From Micromonospora arida (lineage in GTDB: Bacteria > Actinomycetota > Actinomycetes > Mycobacteriales > Micromonosporaceae), in assembly GCF_003857035.1 (NCBI RefSeq), contig NZ_QGSY01000137.1, forward strand, positions 16,954 to 80,953: a stretch of 64,000 nucleotides of DNA, given 5' to 3'. The notes beneath the pieces were generated by a model. It did not search any database and had not been told where the DNA came from. It saw only the letters and a program-made list of their open reading frames with translations. Of this stretch, positions 36,489 through 44,148 are shown piece after piece. Position 1 is the stretch's first letter, and every line of letters starts with the position of its first letter. Position numbers and translations under genes: made by a program.

Positions 36489-36935
36489 CGGGCGCAGGGT
36501 CGCTGAACTGCGCCTGAGCCGTCCGGAAGGCCACTGAGCCTTGATCATGCCGTCTCCAGGCCTTCACGGCCCCCGGGCCGTCGTCGGCGGCCTGGTCTTC
36601 ACCGAACGCGGTGTCGATGGCGCGGCGCGTTCGGTCCTCGCTGGTCGGTAGGAGATGCAGCTTTTGAGCAGCACGGCGATTTCCTGCCGTTGGTCACAGA
36701 CACCGTCGTCGGTGCGGCGAGAGCTTGCGATATCGCGACAGTCCACACGGTCATGCTTCTCCCCGCCAATCACCACCAGAATTGCCTGGTCTCGCATGAT
36801 GTTTGACGGAACGGCGTCGCAGGACGTTTGACGTCAGGTCGAGATCGATAGGTTATGTGCTGAGCCGATGGTAGGGCGCGGTCGTGCCGGAGGGGGACTA
36901 TTCGGGTCTCGGGGTTCCGGACGTGGGATGGCACG
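36489..36935. other. Gene-free, lower-GC stretch after metH
   Basis: No convincing gene. The sequence from about 36640 to 36880 is visibly less GC-rich than its surroundings. A plus-strand frame ending in a TGA at 36804 reads as sense-like peptide over about 45 codons (ending VMLLPANHHQNCLVSHDV) but lacks a start, so it may be a gene remnant. Two direct copies of GTTTGACG lie at 36801 and 36826, 25 bases apart. This stretch marks the entry to the accessory region. Confidence 0.5.
36828..36856 (+). promoter_or_regulatory. Candidate promoter for the gene at 36936
   Basis: TTGACG (36828-36833) and GGTTAT (36851-36856) are separated by 17 bases, about 80 bases before the ATG. The -35 is good and the -10 weak. 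Confidence 0.3.
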
Positions 36936-37448
36936 ATGCGTGCTGTGAGTTGGTCTCTGCTGGTGACGCCCTTGCACTGCGCGGCCGAGGACGGCGTACT
37001 CGAGTGGGCAGCAGACGCTGAGTCTTCCTTTGGTCTGCCCGATGAACCACCGGCCGCCCGTGAACTTCCGACGGTGGCGCAGGTTCTGTCCACATTCCGG
37101 GGGGCCGGCTGTCACGGCGTGCCATGGTTCCAGGTCGCAGGGTTTGACGTGACCAGCGATCTCTCCGGCTGCCCGGACCCGGCCACCTGCGCGTCGGTCG
37201 GTGGCCTGGACCTCGGCGAGGTCAGCCTGGGAGTCGAAGGCGCCGACGGTGACCAGCTGGTGAAGTTGGACCAGGCCGTGACCGACATCGGGTTCCGCAA
37301 GCCAGCCAGCAGTGCCGTGTTGGCCGCGACGGTGGCGTTAGCGTCGCAGGCCGGCCCGCTGCTGGTGTTCAATGGCAGCGGCGAGCACGTGTTCGTGGTG
37401 TCGCCAGGCGATGATCCGACCCATCTCGCTCAGCACTGGCCCTGGTAG
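36936..37448 (+). CDS. Hypothetical protein
   Basis: 170 residues, acidic, with Ala/Val-rich strands and helices (LPTVAQVLSTFRGAGCHGVP, PASSAVLAATVALASQAGPL). Four Cys residues occur, two in a loop (SGCPDPATCASVGG). No signal peptide or membrane helix is evident. The C-terminus (SGEHVFVVSPGDDPTHLAQH) ends in WPW. I do not recognise the family. The frame has good GC3 and no neighbour competes with it. It is the first gene of the accessory stretch and stands alone; nothing is encoded in the 200 bases after it. Confidence 0.65.
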   Translation: MRAVSWSLLVTPLHCAAEDGVLEWAADAESSFGLPDEPPAARELPTVAQVLSTFRGAGCHGVPWFQVAGFDVTSDLSGCPDPATCASVGGLDLGEVSLGVEGADGDQLVKLDQAVTDIGFRKPASSAVLAATVALASQAGPLLVFNGSGEHVFVVSPGDDPTHLAQHWPW

Positions 37449-37650
37449 CCACACCACCGTAGCGACGGCCCCCGATACGAGGGCTCATCCAGCAGGGAAA
37501 GGTCCAGAGAGCGAACGTGCCCGTTGGTCTGCCCGACGTAGCGGTTCAACACCAGCAATCAACGCTGGGCGGACGACGGCAACTCGGACTCCCTGTGCTC
37601 CGCATGCGAGGTCGCGGAGGGCGTAGATCAACGGGTTTCCCAAGCTGAGG

Positions 37651-38184
37651 TTAGGCACCTGAGCGTCCCTTGGTAGCTCTGAGGACGATCTGCGCGGCGA
37701 CTTGGGCGGGAGTCAGGTGCGTGGTGTCCACGACCTCGGCCTCGGCATGCAGCCACGTGCGGGCCGCCTCGGCGTAGGGCTGAAGGTACTTGAGACGGAA
37801 CGGAGACGGAATGGGGTGTTCCCCCTCGATACGGCCGCGGAGGGTGTCTTGGTCAGCGTGGAGGACGAAGTGCCTGACCGGGATGGCATGTTGGGCCAGG
37901 CCCGTACTGATTTCGTTCCAGTACTGCTCGACCAGGACAGTCATCGGCACTACCAGCGTGCCGCCGGTGTAGTCGAGAACACGGCGGGCGGTCTCGACGA
38001 CGAGTTGCCGCCATGGCGGCCAGTGCTGGAAATTGTCCGTCGCGGGCAGTCCCGGCGTGATGTCCATGAGTGTCTCGCCGACCTTCTCGGCGTCGAACAC
38101 TCGCGAATCTGGGATCAGTTGCTGCATGAGCATGCTGGTCGTCGTCTTGCCCACGCCGTGGGTGCCGTTGAGCCATACGATCAC
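37651..38184 (-). CDS. TmrB-like AAA/P-loop ATPase
   Basis: 177 residues. VIVWLNGTHGVGKTTTSMLM opens directly with a P-loop (7-14), followed by FDAEKVGETLMDI and LVVPMTVLVEQYWNEI. This order and wording match TmrB, the Bacillus protein that gives tunicamycin resistance by binding the drug with ATP. The GTG at 38184 is chosen since AAGGAGG lies 9 bases upstream and relatives begin at this residue; the ATG at 38193 would abut the ribosome site. It is divergent from a nucleotidyltransferase gene. An actual drug target here is unproven. Confidence 0.8.
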   Translation of the reverse strand: MIVWLNGTHGVGKTTTSMLMQQLIPDSRVFDAEKVGETLMDITPGLPATDNFQHWPPWRQLVVETARRVLDYTGGTLVVPMTVLVEQYWNEISTGLAQHAIPVRHFVLHADQDTLRGRIEGEHPIPSPFRLKYLQPYAEAARTWLHAEAEVVDTTHLTPAQVAAQIVLRATKGRSGA

Positions 38185-38369
38185 GGGCCACATCCTCCTT
38201 CTTGCTGCGGTATCCACACCTCGGCCCATGCGCGCATGCCTGCGCCTCCGCTGTGGTCGGGCATGCACCTTCTCCACCGGGCGGCGGCGTTATTGGTCGG
38301 TGCCGGTCGCGTCAGCGGGTACTCACGTACTCGGTGGCGGGCTGGCAGCCCGCAGGGCAGGATGACTTG

Positions 38370-39158
38370 GTGGCACCACCCGAGATGGTCCTCTCCGATC
38401 TTCCTGAAGCGTGGGGTCCTGCGCTGACCGGCAGGCTTTTGGGCCTGTACCTGCACGGCTCGCTGGTAGCCGGCGACTTCGCCGCAGACCGCAGTGATCT
38501 TGATCTGCTCGCGGTACTCGACGGCGACCCGGACGAGGGCCTTCTGGCCGTGCTCGCCGGACTGCACGCGGACCTTGACCGGCGGCACCCGCAGTGGGCC
38601 GGCAGGATCGAGGTGGAATACGTATCCCTGGACGCCGCGCGCCACGCAGCGCTCGGCGATGCCCGCCGGGACCACGTCATTGCCCGGGTCAGCCCCGGGG
38701 AATCCTTGCACCTGCTACCCGCGACCACTCACCGCGTCGTGACCTGGTCCGCCGTCCACGACCACGGCCGCAGCCTGCTGGGACCCCCGCCCGACATGCT
38801 GCTACCCGCCGTCGACCCCAACCTCGTCCGCTCGGCCCTGCTGGACCACGTCCGCGACTGGCCGACCTGGGTGATCCAGATGACCACCCCCGGAGCCGAG
38901 TCCTACGCCGTGCTCACCCTCTGCCGGGCCTACCAACGCCTTCAGAGCGGCCGGCAACTATCCAAGCGGCAGGCCGCCGACCAGACCATCACCGCCTACC
39001 CTCGATGGGCAGGCCTCATCATCTGGGCACGTGACTGGTGGTACGACTTCGGCCAGGACACCGACACCGGCAGAGCCGATCACGTCCGGGCATTCGTGGA
39101 CGAGATAAGCACCGCCATCCTGGTTTCAGAACGCGACCCGCACGCGCTACGCACGTGA
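38370..39158 (+). CDS. Aminoglycoside-adenylyltransferase-like nucleotidyltransferase (DUF4111 type)
   Basis: 262 residues. GLYLHGSLVAGDFAADRSDL, with the GS at 30-31 and Asp43/Asp45, is the nucleotidyltransferase metal site. The rest is helical (VRSALLDHVRDWPTWVIQM, LTLCRAYQRLQSGRQLSKRQ), as in AadA-type adenylyltransferases. It might adenylylate an antibiotic, but many relatives have no known substrate. GTG 38370 gives the family length; its ribosome site (GCAGGATG) is only fair. It is divergent from the TmrB-like gene, with 185 bases between the two starts. Confidence 0.82.
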   Translation: MAPPEMVLSDLPEAWGPALTGRLLGLYLHGSLVAGDFAADRSDLDLLAVLDGDPDEGLLAVLAGLHADLDRRHPQWAGRIEVEYVSLDAARHAALGDARRDHVIARVSPGESLHLLPATTHRVVTWSAVHDHGRSLLGPPPDMLLPAVDPNLVRSALLDHVRDWPTWVIQMTTPGAESYAVLTLCRAYQRLQSGRQLSKRQAADQTITAYPRWAGLIIWARDWWYDFGQDTDTGRADHVRAFVDEISTAILVSERDPHALRT

Positions 39159-39292
39159 CGGCTGAGGGAGCGCCAGCCACCCGGTCGCAGCCCAGCCTGC
39201 TGTCCTGCCGTCCTTCGCGCTGCCCGAACTGGCCCGGCCCGCCGGCCTATTAGGAAGAACGGCCCCGCCCAGTGAGGTGAGACGCTGGATGG

Positions 39293-40030
39293 ATGCGACA
39301 GGTCACAGTGCTTGGCAGTTGCGGTGCCTTCCCCGAGCCAGGCCGTGCCTGTAGCGGCTTCGCGGTGGACTGGGACGGCTACCGCTTGGTGCTTGATCTG
39401 GGCTACGCCACGCTGCCGCGGTTGCTCCGGCACTGGCCTGATGGTGCGCTGGACGCCGTCGTCATCACCCATGAGCACCCGGATCACTGCGTCGACCTGC
39501 ACGGTCTGTTCAGGATGCGGTTCTACGGCCAGCCCGGGGGGCCACGGCTGCCGTTGTTCTGCCCGCCCGGCGTGCTCGACCGGCTCAGCGGCCTGGAGCC
39601 CGATGTCGACCTGAACTCCGTATTCGATCTGCACCCACTGCCCGGCAGCTACCGGGTCGGGCCGTTCGACCTGACCGGGCTGTCTCTCCCACACTTCGTG
39701 CCCAACGCCGGCGTCCGGATTGAGGCCGACGGAATCGCGGTGGCCTACTCCGGGGACACGGGGCCGACTCCCGCGTTGGCCGAGCTGGGACGTGACGCCG
39801 ACCTGTTCATCGTCGAGGCGACGGACCGCGACGGCGAGACAAGCCGTCGCACCCGAAACCTGTTGACCTCCACTGAGGCTGGTCGGTGGGGTCGTCGGGC
39901 GGGCGCCCGCCGCCTGATGCTCACCCACTTCTGGCCCGGCAACGACCGGGAGGCGGCAGTGGCCGCCGCGCAGGTGGAGTTCGGCGGTGCCGTGCTGGCG
40001 GCTGAGGAAGGACTCATCCTGATGCTTTGA
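39293..40030 (+). CDS. MBL fold metallo-hydrolase (RNase Z-like)
   Basis: 245 residues. The zinc motif THEHPDHCVDL (His60, His62, Asp64, His65) is complete, with VAYSGDTGPTPALAEL supplying the bridging Asp and LMLTHFWPGNDREAAV the last His. The MRQVTVLGSCGAFPEPGRAC start is like ElaC/RNase Z-type and phosphonate MBL enzymes. The substrate may be a phosphodiester or a small ester; it cannot be told from sequence. The ATG at 39293 is natural. Confidence 0.88.
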   Translation: MRQVTVLGSCGAFPEPGRACSGFAVDWDGYRLVLDLGYATLPRLLRHWPDGALDAVVITHEHPDHCVDLHGLFRMRFYGQPGGPRLPLFCPPGVLDRLSGLEPDVDLNSVFDLHPLPGSYRVGPFDLTGLSLPHFVPNAGVRIEADGIAVAYSGDTGPTPALAELGRDADLFIVEATDRDGETSRRTRNLLTSTEAGRWGRRAGARRLMLTHFWPGNDREAAVAAAQVEFGGAVLAAEEGLILML

Positions 40031-40191
40031 CCGCGAGACGGCGGATGCGCCTGTCGCCGCGGAGCCAAAGCTTGACAGGGCAGCAGGTAGGCGCGCAGCA
40101 ATTGCCGCCTGGAGGTCAAGGGGTCGCCGGCCCACACGGGCACCGGCACTGGTAGTGCGCGGGGGCCTGAAGTTCCCGCTACGGTGTCGCC

Positions 40192-40404
40192 GTGTCCCGA
40201 TTCAGCATGATGGCCCGCGTGGACATCCCCGGCGAGGTGGCCGACGCCGAAGCCTGGATCGCGCGATATCGCGAGTCGCTGACCTCAATAACGGAGACCG
40301 GCTGCGGCTGTTGTGTACGTGCGTGGCAGATCGACGGACCGCAAGAGCTGGTCGACACGATCCCGCTGGTGCTCAGCGCCTCGACGGAGTGGGACCGGGA
40401 CTAG
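40192..40404 (+). CDS. Small hypothetical protein
   Basis: 70 residues (MMARVDIPGEVADAEAWIAR ... TETGCGCCVRAWQIDGPQEL). There is a compact Cys cluster (GCGCC) and an acidic, helix-strand profile. The GTG at 40192 precedes it; an ATG at 40207 (MMARV) is an alternative. Its last codons overlap the end of the convergent gene at 40401 by 4 bases. No family recognised. The short length leaves some doubt that it is real. Confidence 0.5.
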   Translation: MSRFSMMARVDIPGEVADAEAWIARYRESLTSITETGCGCCVRAWQIDGPQELVDTIPLVLSASTEWDRD

Positions 40405-40922
40405 TCACCGCAGGGCAGCAGCTCGGCCAGGGGCCTCAGGGTTGCGGCGTACTGGTCGGCATCGAACGTCAACGTGCCGAGATCTCCCAGGTCGGGCACC
40501 TGGCGACCGATGTCGGTCCACTGCACGCGGCCGCTTCGTCGCAGCAGCCGGGCAGACAGCACGCCGCAGCCCCCGGTGCCGCAACTGGGGCACATGAGTA
40601 GCGCGACATGATCTGGCGGATCATCGGCGGCCAGGTCCGACGGCGCTTCGCCGAGCAGTGCCCGGGCATGGGATTGCAGGATTCGCGGATAGCCGACCCA
40701 GAGCGGTGAGCGGAGTGAGTAGCCGGGTCGTCGCGCGTGAACCATGTCGAGGAACGGAGTTCCATCGATCAGCAGTTCGAACACGGTCAGTGTTGGGCGG
40801 GGACGGTCCTTGGGCCAGCGCGCGGCGGCCCGGGGCATGAGTAGCTCGTGGGTGCGTTCTGCCAGGCCCAGCACGTTGAGCGTCTCGTCCACGTCGGCAA
40901 GGATGCCAGAGGTCGTCCGCAT
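40401..40922 (-). CDS. Hypothetical protein with CxxCGxxxCG motif
   Basis: 173 residues. The C-terminal half has MCPSCGTGGCGVLSARLLRR, a knuckle that could bind zinc, then VQWTDIGRQVPDLGDLGTLT. The middle carries PTLTVFELLIDGTPFLDMV, like phage- and telomere-protecting loci proteins but without a specific match. ATG 40922 was chosen; an upstream in-frame ATG at 41015 would overlap the divergent DUF6193 gene. Convergent with the small ORF at 40192. Confidence 0.62.
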   Translation of the reverse strand: MRTTSGILADVDETLNVLGLAERTHELLMPRAAARWPKDRPRPTLTVFELLIDGTPFLDMVHARRPGYSLRSPLWVGYPRILQSHARALLGEAPSDLAADDPPDHVALLMCPSCGTGGCGVLSARLLRRSGRVQWTDIGRQVPDLGDLGTLTFDADQYAATLRPLAELLPCGD

Positions 40923-40998
40923 CGTCCGCCGGTGTTCGCGCCAATCGGCCCTGAACGCACGGACGGCTGCTGGCACCGGGTTGCGGCAGAATGCTCGC

Positions 40999-41745
40999 AT
41001 GCTCAGCGATCCCACCGTGGAAGACCTGTACCCCGAAGTGGCGGCCGCAGGCAGCCTTGCCGCCGCCCTCGACGCCGTCGCCGCTGATCATGGCCTCTCA
41101 CTCGGATCGGCCCGAACATTGGAATGGTCCTCGCCCCTGACGTGGGCGAGTGTCCCCAGTGGGTCTTCGGTTCGTGACGATCTCACGGTTAGTGCGAGCA
41201 CCGATGAACGCCGCTTCAGAATCGAAGGATGGGGGCAGGGAATCCAGTTGATCGCTGGCACCACCGGCGACCTGGTCGAGGTCGTCCGAGCGGCGCACAA
41301 CTGGCGTTCCGGCATGCCATTGCACGACATCAGGCGTTCGGTGCCATTCGTCGTGCTGACTCGCCGAGGCGAGGTCGTCGAGCAAGGCCCGGCGGGCGTG
41401 GTGGCGGCCGAATGGCAGTGGCTCAGACAGAGCACCACAGAGACCGATGGGCCAAACCACAGGGCGCTGATCGAGGCGGCCCACAACGAGCCGATGCTAC
41501 GGCAGCTGTACCCGTACACGACTCACTCCGTCTTGAACTTCTCCACCACCACGGGATATCCGTTCTCGCCCAGCCCGGTCAGTCTCAGCACGCATGGTTC
41601 GCCCTCAAACTTCCGGGTCCGGGGACGGCGTGAGGTGCTCGGCGAGACCGCGACCGCCACGGAGGCAGTGGCGCTGGCCGTCGCCCACCTCCCGGCCGAC
41701 CTGGGCCCGGCTGTCGCTGGGCGATACGAGGGGCAGCGCCGCTAG
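40999..41745 (+). CDS. DUF6193 family natural product biosynthesis protein
   Basis: 248 residues. The opening SDPTVEDLYPEVAAAGSLAA, then GTTGDLVEVVRAAHNWRSG, LRQLYPYTTHSVLNFSTTTG and the closing VALAVAHLPADLGPAVAG, is the DUF6193 pattern, a family found near natural product clusters and elsewhere in actinomycetes. The biochemical role is unknown. The ATG at 40999 is in a weakly spaced context and divergent from the gene at 40401-40922, with 76 bases between them. No biosynthetic enzymes are nearby, so it is an orphan here. Confidence 0.8.
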   Translation: MLSDPTVEDLYPEVAAAGSLAAALDAVAADHGLSLGSARTLEWSSPLTWASVPSGSSVRDDLTVSASTDERRFRIEGWGQGIQLIAGTTGDLVEVVRAAHNWRSGMPLHDIRRSVPFVVLTRRGEVVEQGPAGVVAAEWQWLRQSTTETDGPNHRALIEAAHNEPMLRQLYPYTTHSVLNFSTTTGYPFSPSPVSLSTHGSPSNFRVRGRREVLGETATATEAVALAVAHLPADLGPAVAGRYEGQRR

Positions 41746-41838
41746 GCCATGCCAACCTTGCCCTCGTCTGCCGTACGAAGTGACGCCGGAGGCTGGCGTG
41801 CAAGGTGACTGCGGTGACGATCTCAGTAGGATGCTGAG

Positions 41839-42564
41839 ATGTCTCGACCAGTGGTTTTCGACCTCTTTCACACCCTGGTTCAGGGGGCCGACGAGGCGCG
41901 TGACCGGGTAGTCGGCGAGATGGCGATCATGGTCGGGGTGGCTCCGGCCGAGTTGGTCGCCGCGTACCACGCCACCTGGCGGGACCGGCTGGTCCGGTGG
42001 GACGTGGAGGAGACCATCCGCATCCTCGCCGGACGCCTCGGCGGCACACCGACCAACGAACAGGTGACACGGGCCGGTGAGCATCGGCGAGCCCTTGCGC
42101 GCCGGGTGCTGGACAGCGTCTCGACCGCCACCCTGGACGTGCTCGACGCGCTTCGCGGCGACGGGCATCCGTTGGCCCTCATCAGCAACGCCACCTCGGA
42201 AACTGCCCAGGCGTGGCCGCAGAGTCCGCTCGCCCAACGCTTCGATGTCGCGGTCTTCTCCTGCGATGTCGGGCTGGCCAAGCCCGACCCGGCGATCTAT
42301 CACCTTGCTGCCGAGCGCCTGGGCGTTGGGCCGGCGGAGTGTGTCTTTGTTGGCGACGGTGCAGACGGTGAGCTGGCGGGGGCGGCAGCGGTCGGTATGA
42401 CCGTCTTCCGGACCACCGAGCACAACGACACCGACCCGAGCTGGGGCGGGCCGCTTTTCGCCACCTTGGGCGACCTGCCCGCCAAACTTCGAGAGCCGTT
42501 CACGGCCATCGGGCCGTCCGCGGCACACCCGGGGCGCAGGGACAGCGTGAAGCAACGGCAATGA
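41839..42564 (+). CDS. HAD family hydrolase
   Basis: 241 residues. Motif I is VVFDLFHTLV (nucleophile Asp8, with Phe instead of the second Asp, as in haloacid-dehalogenase-like members). Motif II is in ALISNATSETAQ, and motifs III/IV are KPDPAIYHLAAERLGV and CVFVGDGADGELAGA. The cap is the helical C1 type (residues 15-85). It is probably a small-molecule phosphatase or dehalogenase. The C-terminal tail (PSAAHPGRRDSVKQRQ) is basic and not part of the fold. Confidence 0.88.
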   Translation: MSRPVVFDLFHTLVQGADEARDRVVGEMAIMVGVAPAELVAAYHATWRDRLVRWDVEETIRILAGRLGGTPTNEQVTRAGEHRRALARRVLDSVSTATLDVLDALRGDGHPLALISNATSETAQAWPQSPLAQRFDVAVFSCDVGLAKPDPAIYHLAAERLGVGPAECVFVGDGADGELAGAAAVGMTVFRTTEHNDTDPSWGGPLFATLGDLPAKLREPFTAIGPSAAHPGRRDSVKQRQ

Positions 42565-42683
42565 CCTCTGGTTGCCAGTACGACGCGGCAGACAGTCCGT
42601 TCTGAATGTCGAGAACGGCCGAGTGGCTCCGTCCTCGGGGAGGATGCGGTCACTGCGAGCGCACCAGAGCAGGGAGATCCAGC

Positions 42684-43124
42684 ATGGCGATCCAGCGGAT
42701 GGACAACGTCCTCATCGTTGTCGAGGACCTCGACGCGGTCATCGCGTTCTTCGTCGAACTCGGCATGGAGTTGGAGGGGCGAGGGCCGGTCGAGGGACGG
42801 TGGGTGGAGCGGGTCATCGGGATCGACGACGTCCGGCAGGAGGTCGCGATGCTGCGAACCCCGGACGGCCACGGCAAGGTCGAGCTGGCGATGTTCCACC
42901 GACCGGCGGCGATCAGCGCGGAGCCGAAGGACGCGCCGGCGAACACGTTGGGGATTCGGCGGGTCATGTTCGCCGTCGACGACATCGAGGATGTGATCAC
43001 CCGATTGCGCGGCCACGGCGCCGAGCTCGTCGGTGAGGTGGAGCGGTTCGAGAACATCTACCGGCTCTGCTACGTCCGCGGCCCGGAGGGCATCATCGTC
43101 GGCCTGGCCGAACAGCTCCGCTGA
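42684..43124 (+). CDS. VOC family protein
   Basis: 146 residues with two beta-alpha-beta-beta-beta repeats of the glyoxalase/bleomycin-resistance/dioxygenase fold (RMDNVLIVVEDLDAVIAFFV; IRRVMFAVDDIEDVITRLRG; CYVRGPEGIIVGLAEQL). It is probably metal-dependent; His/Glu positions typical of glyoxalases are partly present (VELAMFHRP, EGIIVGL). ATG 42684 follows AGGGAG at 42671-42676. The stop is followed by a palindromic element at 43148-43209. Confidence 0.88.
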   Translation: MAIQRMDNVLIVVEDLDAVIAFFVELGMELEGRGPVEGRWVERVIGIDDVRQEVAMLRTPDGHGKVELAMFHRPAAISAEPKDAPANTLGIRRVMFAVDDIEDVITRLRGHGAELVGEVERFENIYRLCYVRGPEGIIVGLAEQLR

Positions 43125-43147
43125 CGGCCGCCGCAGTTCGGTCCACC

Positions 43148-43209
43148 CGCTACTTCGGGGATGTAGGGGCCTCGCGGGCCGCGGAGACCACTACACCCCT
43201 GAAGTAGCG
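43148..43209. repeat. Intergenic palindrome, convergent gene end
   Basis: Arms CGCTACTTC (43148-43156) and GAAGTAGCG (43201-43209) are perfect, and pairing continues with one bulge through GGGG/CCCC and TGTAG/CTACA. It lies between the convergent VOC and SDR genes and may act as a terminator or belong to the palindrome family. Confidence 0.7.
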
Positions 43210-43260
43210 CGGATCTTGGAGCGCGCAGACCCAGCGCGCAGCGCACAGGAGCAGTCGGGC

Positions 43261-43980
43261 TCAGGAGACCAGGGTGCCGCCGTCGACGGTCACCACCGTG
43301 CCGGTGGCGTAGGTCGCCCGCAGGAGGTAGACGAACGCCTCGGCGACCTCCTCGGGTTCGCCCACCCGGCCGAGCGGAAGCGATTCGCTGAGCTGCGCGT
43401 ACATCTGCTCCCGGGTTTCCTCGGGCAGGGAGTCCCAGAGCGGTGAGCGGATCACGCCGGCGGAGACGGCGTTGACCCGGATCGGGGCGAGCTCGACGGC
43501 GAGCGCGCGGACCAGCGCGTCGATCGCCCCGGTGATGCTGGCCGCGACCGACCAGCCTGCGCTGGGCCGGTGGTTGGCGGTGCCGGTGGTGAGGGTGATC
43601 GACCCGCCGGGGCGCAGGTACGGCAGTGCCATGTTGACCGCCGACAGGGAGCCGAAGTAGCGCAGGTCGAAGGCGGCCCGGGCGGCGGCGAGGTCGAGGG
43701 CGTCGACGGACATCAGCGCGAGGGGTTCGCCGGCGGTGTAGACGAGGTGGTCGAACGAGCCGAGACCGTGGAACAGCCGGGACACGGCGTCCGGGTCGGT
43801 GAGGTTGGCGAGGTACCCCTGGGTGGTGGTCGGCAGGGTCGTCAGGGCGCGGTCCACGCTGCGCTGGTTGCTGGAGGCGACCACGACCTGGGCGCCCTCG
43901 CGGGCGGCGCGGGCGGCGGTGGCGAGGCCGATCCCCGAGGTTCCGCCGAGTACGACGACGCGCTGGTCGATGAGGGTCAT
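43261..43980 (-). CDS. SDR family oxidoreductase with non-canonical active site
   Basis: 239 residues. The Rossmann motif VVVLGGTSGIGLATAA (GGTSGIG at 12-18) is normal, but the usual YxxxK is absent: the active region reads TLTTGTANHRPSAGWSVAAS, with Trp/Ser/Ala replacing Tyr and Lys. The closing VNAVSAGVIRSPLW and VVTVDGGTLVS are typical. It is therefore either an inactive or atypical reductase; related proteins with this motif exist in actinomycetes. It is divergent from a LysR gene, with paired operator-like palindromes between them. Confidence 0.88.
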   Translation of the reverse strand: MTLIDQRVVVLGGTSGIGLATAARAAREGAQVVVASSNQRSVDRALTTLPTTTQGYLANLTDPDAVSRLFHGLGSFDHLVYTAGEPLALMSVDALDLAAARAAFDLRYFGSLSAVNMALPYLRPGGSITLTTGTANHRPSAGWSVAASITGAIDALVRALAVELAPIRVNAVSAGVIRSPLWDSLPEETREQMYAQLSESLPLGRVGEPEEVAEAFVYLLRATYATGTVVTVDGGTLVS

Positions 43981-44068
43981 GATCGTGTCCTTCCGGATCG
44001 TGTGGTGGGAACGGTTACCACCGTGCTCCGCCGGGAACGTCCGCGTCCAAGACCTCTTTCACCTCCTG

Positions 44069-44110
44069 TGATGCCCGTTGGGCATCACTCCGCTCATACC
44101 CGGCGGGTAT
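44069..44110. promoter_or_regulatory. Two LysR-type palindromic boxes
   Basis: TGATGCCC-GTT-GGGCATCA (44069-44087) and ATACCC-GGC-GGGTAT (44096-44110) are both perfect palindromes fitting AT-N-CCC-N3-GGG-N-AT and the T-N11-A rule of LysR sites. Their centres are 25 bases apart. They lie between the SDR and LysR starts, nearer the LysR gene. Confidence 0.65.
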
Positions 44111-44148
44111 CATGGAACCGCCCGGAGCGGCAACCGGACGGGGGCAGG

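Noticed and set aside
32982..36548. A 1188-codon open frame antisense to metH
   Set aside because: It is a shadow of third-position GC bias; metH has every expected motif on the plus strand.
37449..37650. A coding gene between the 170-residue protein and the TmrB-like gene
   Set aside because: Open frames there start inside the upstream gene or have no ribosome site and poor codon bias.
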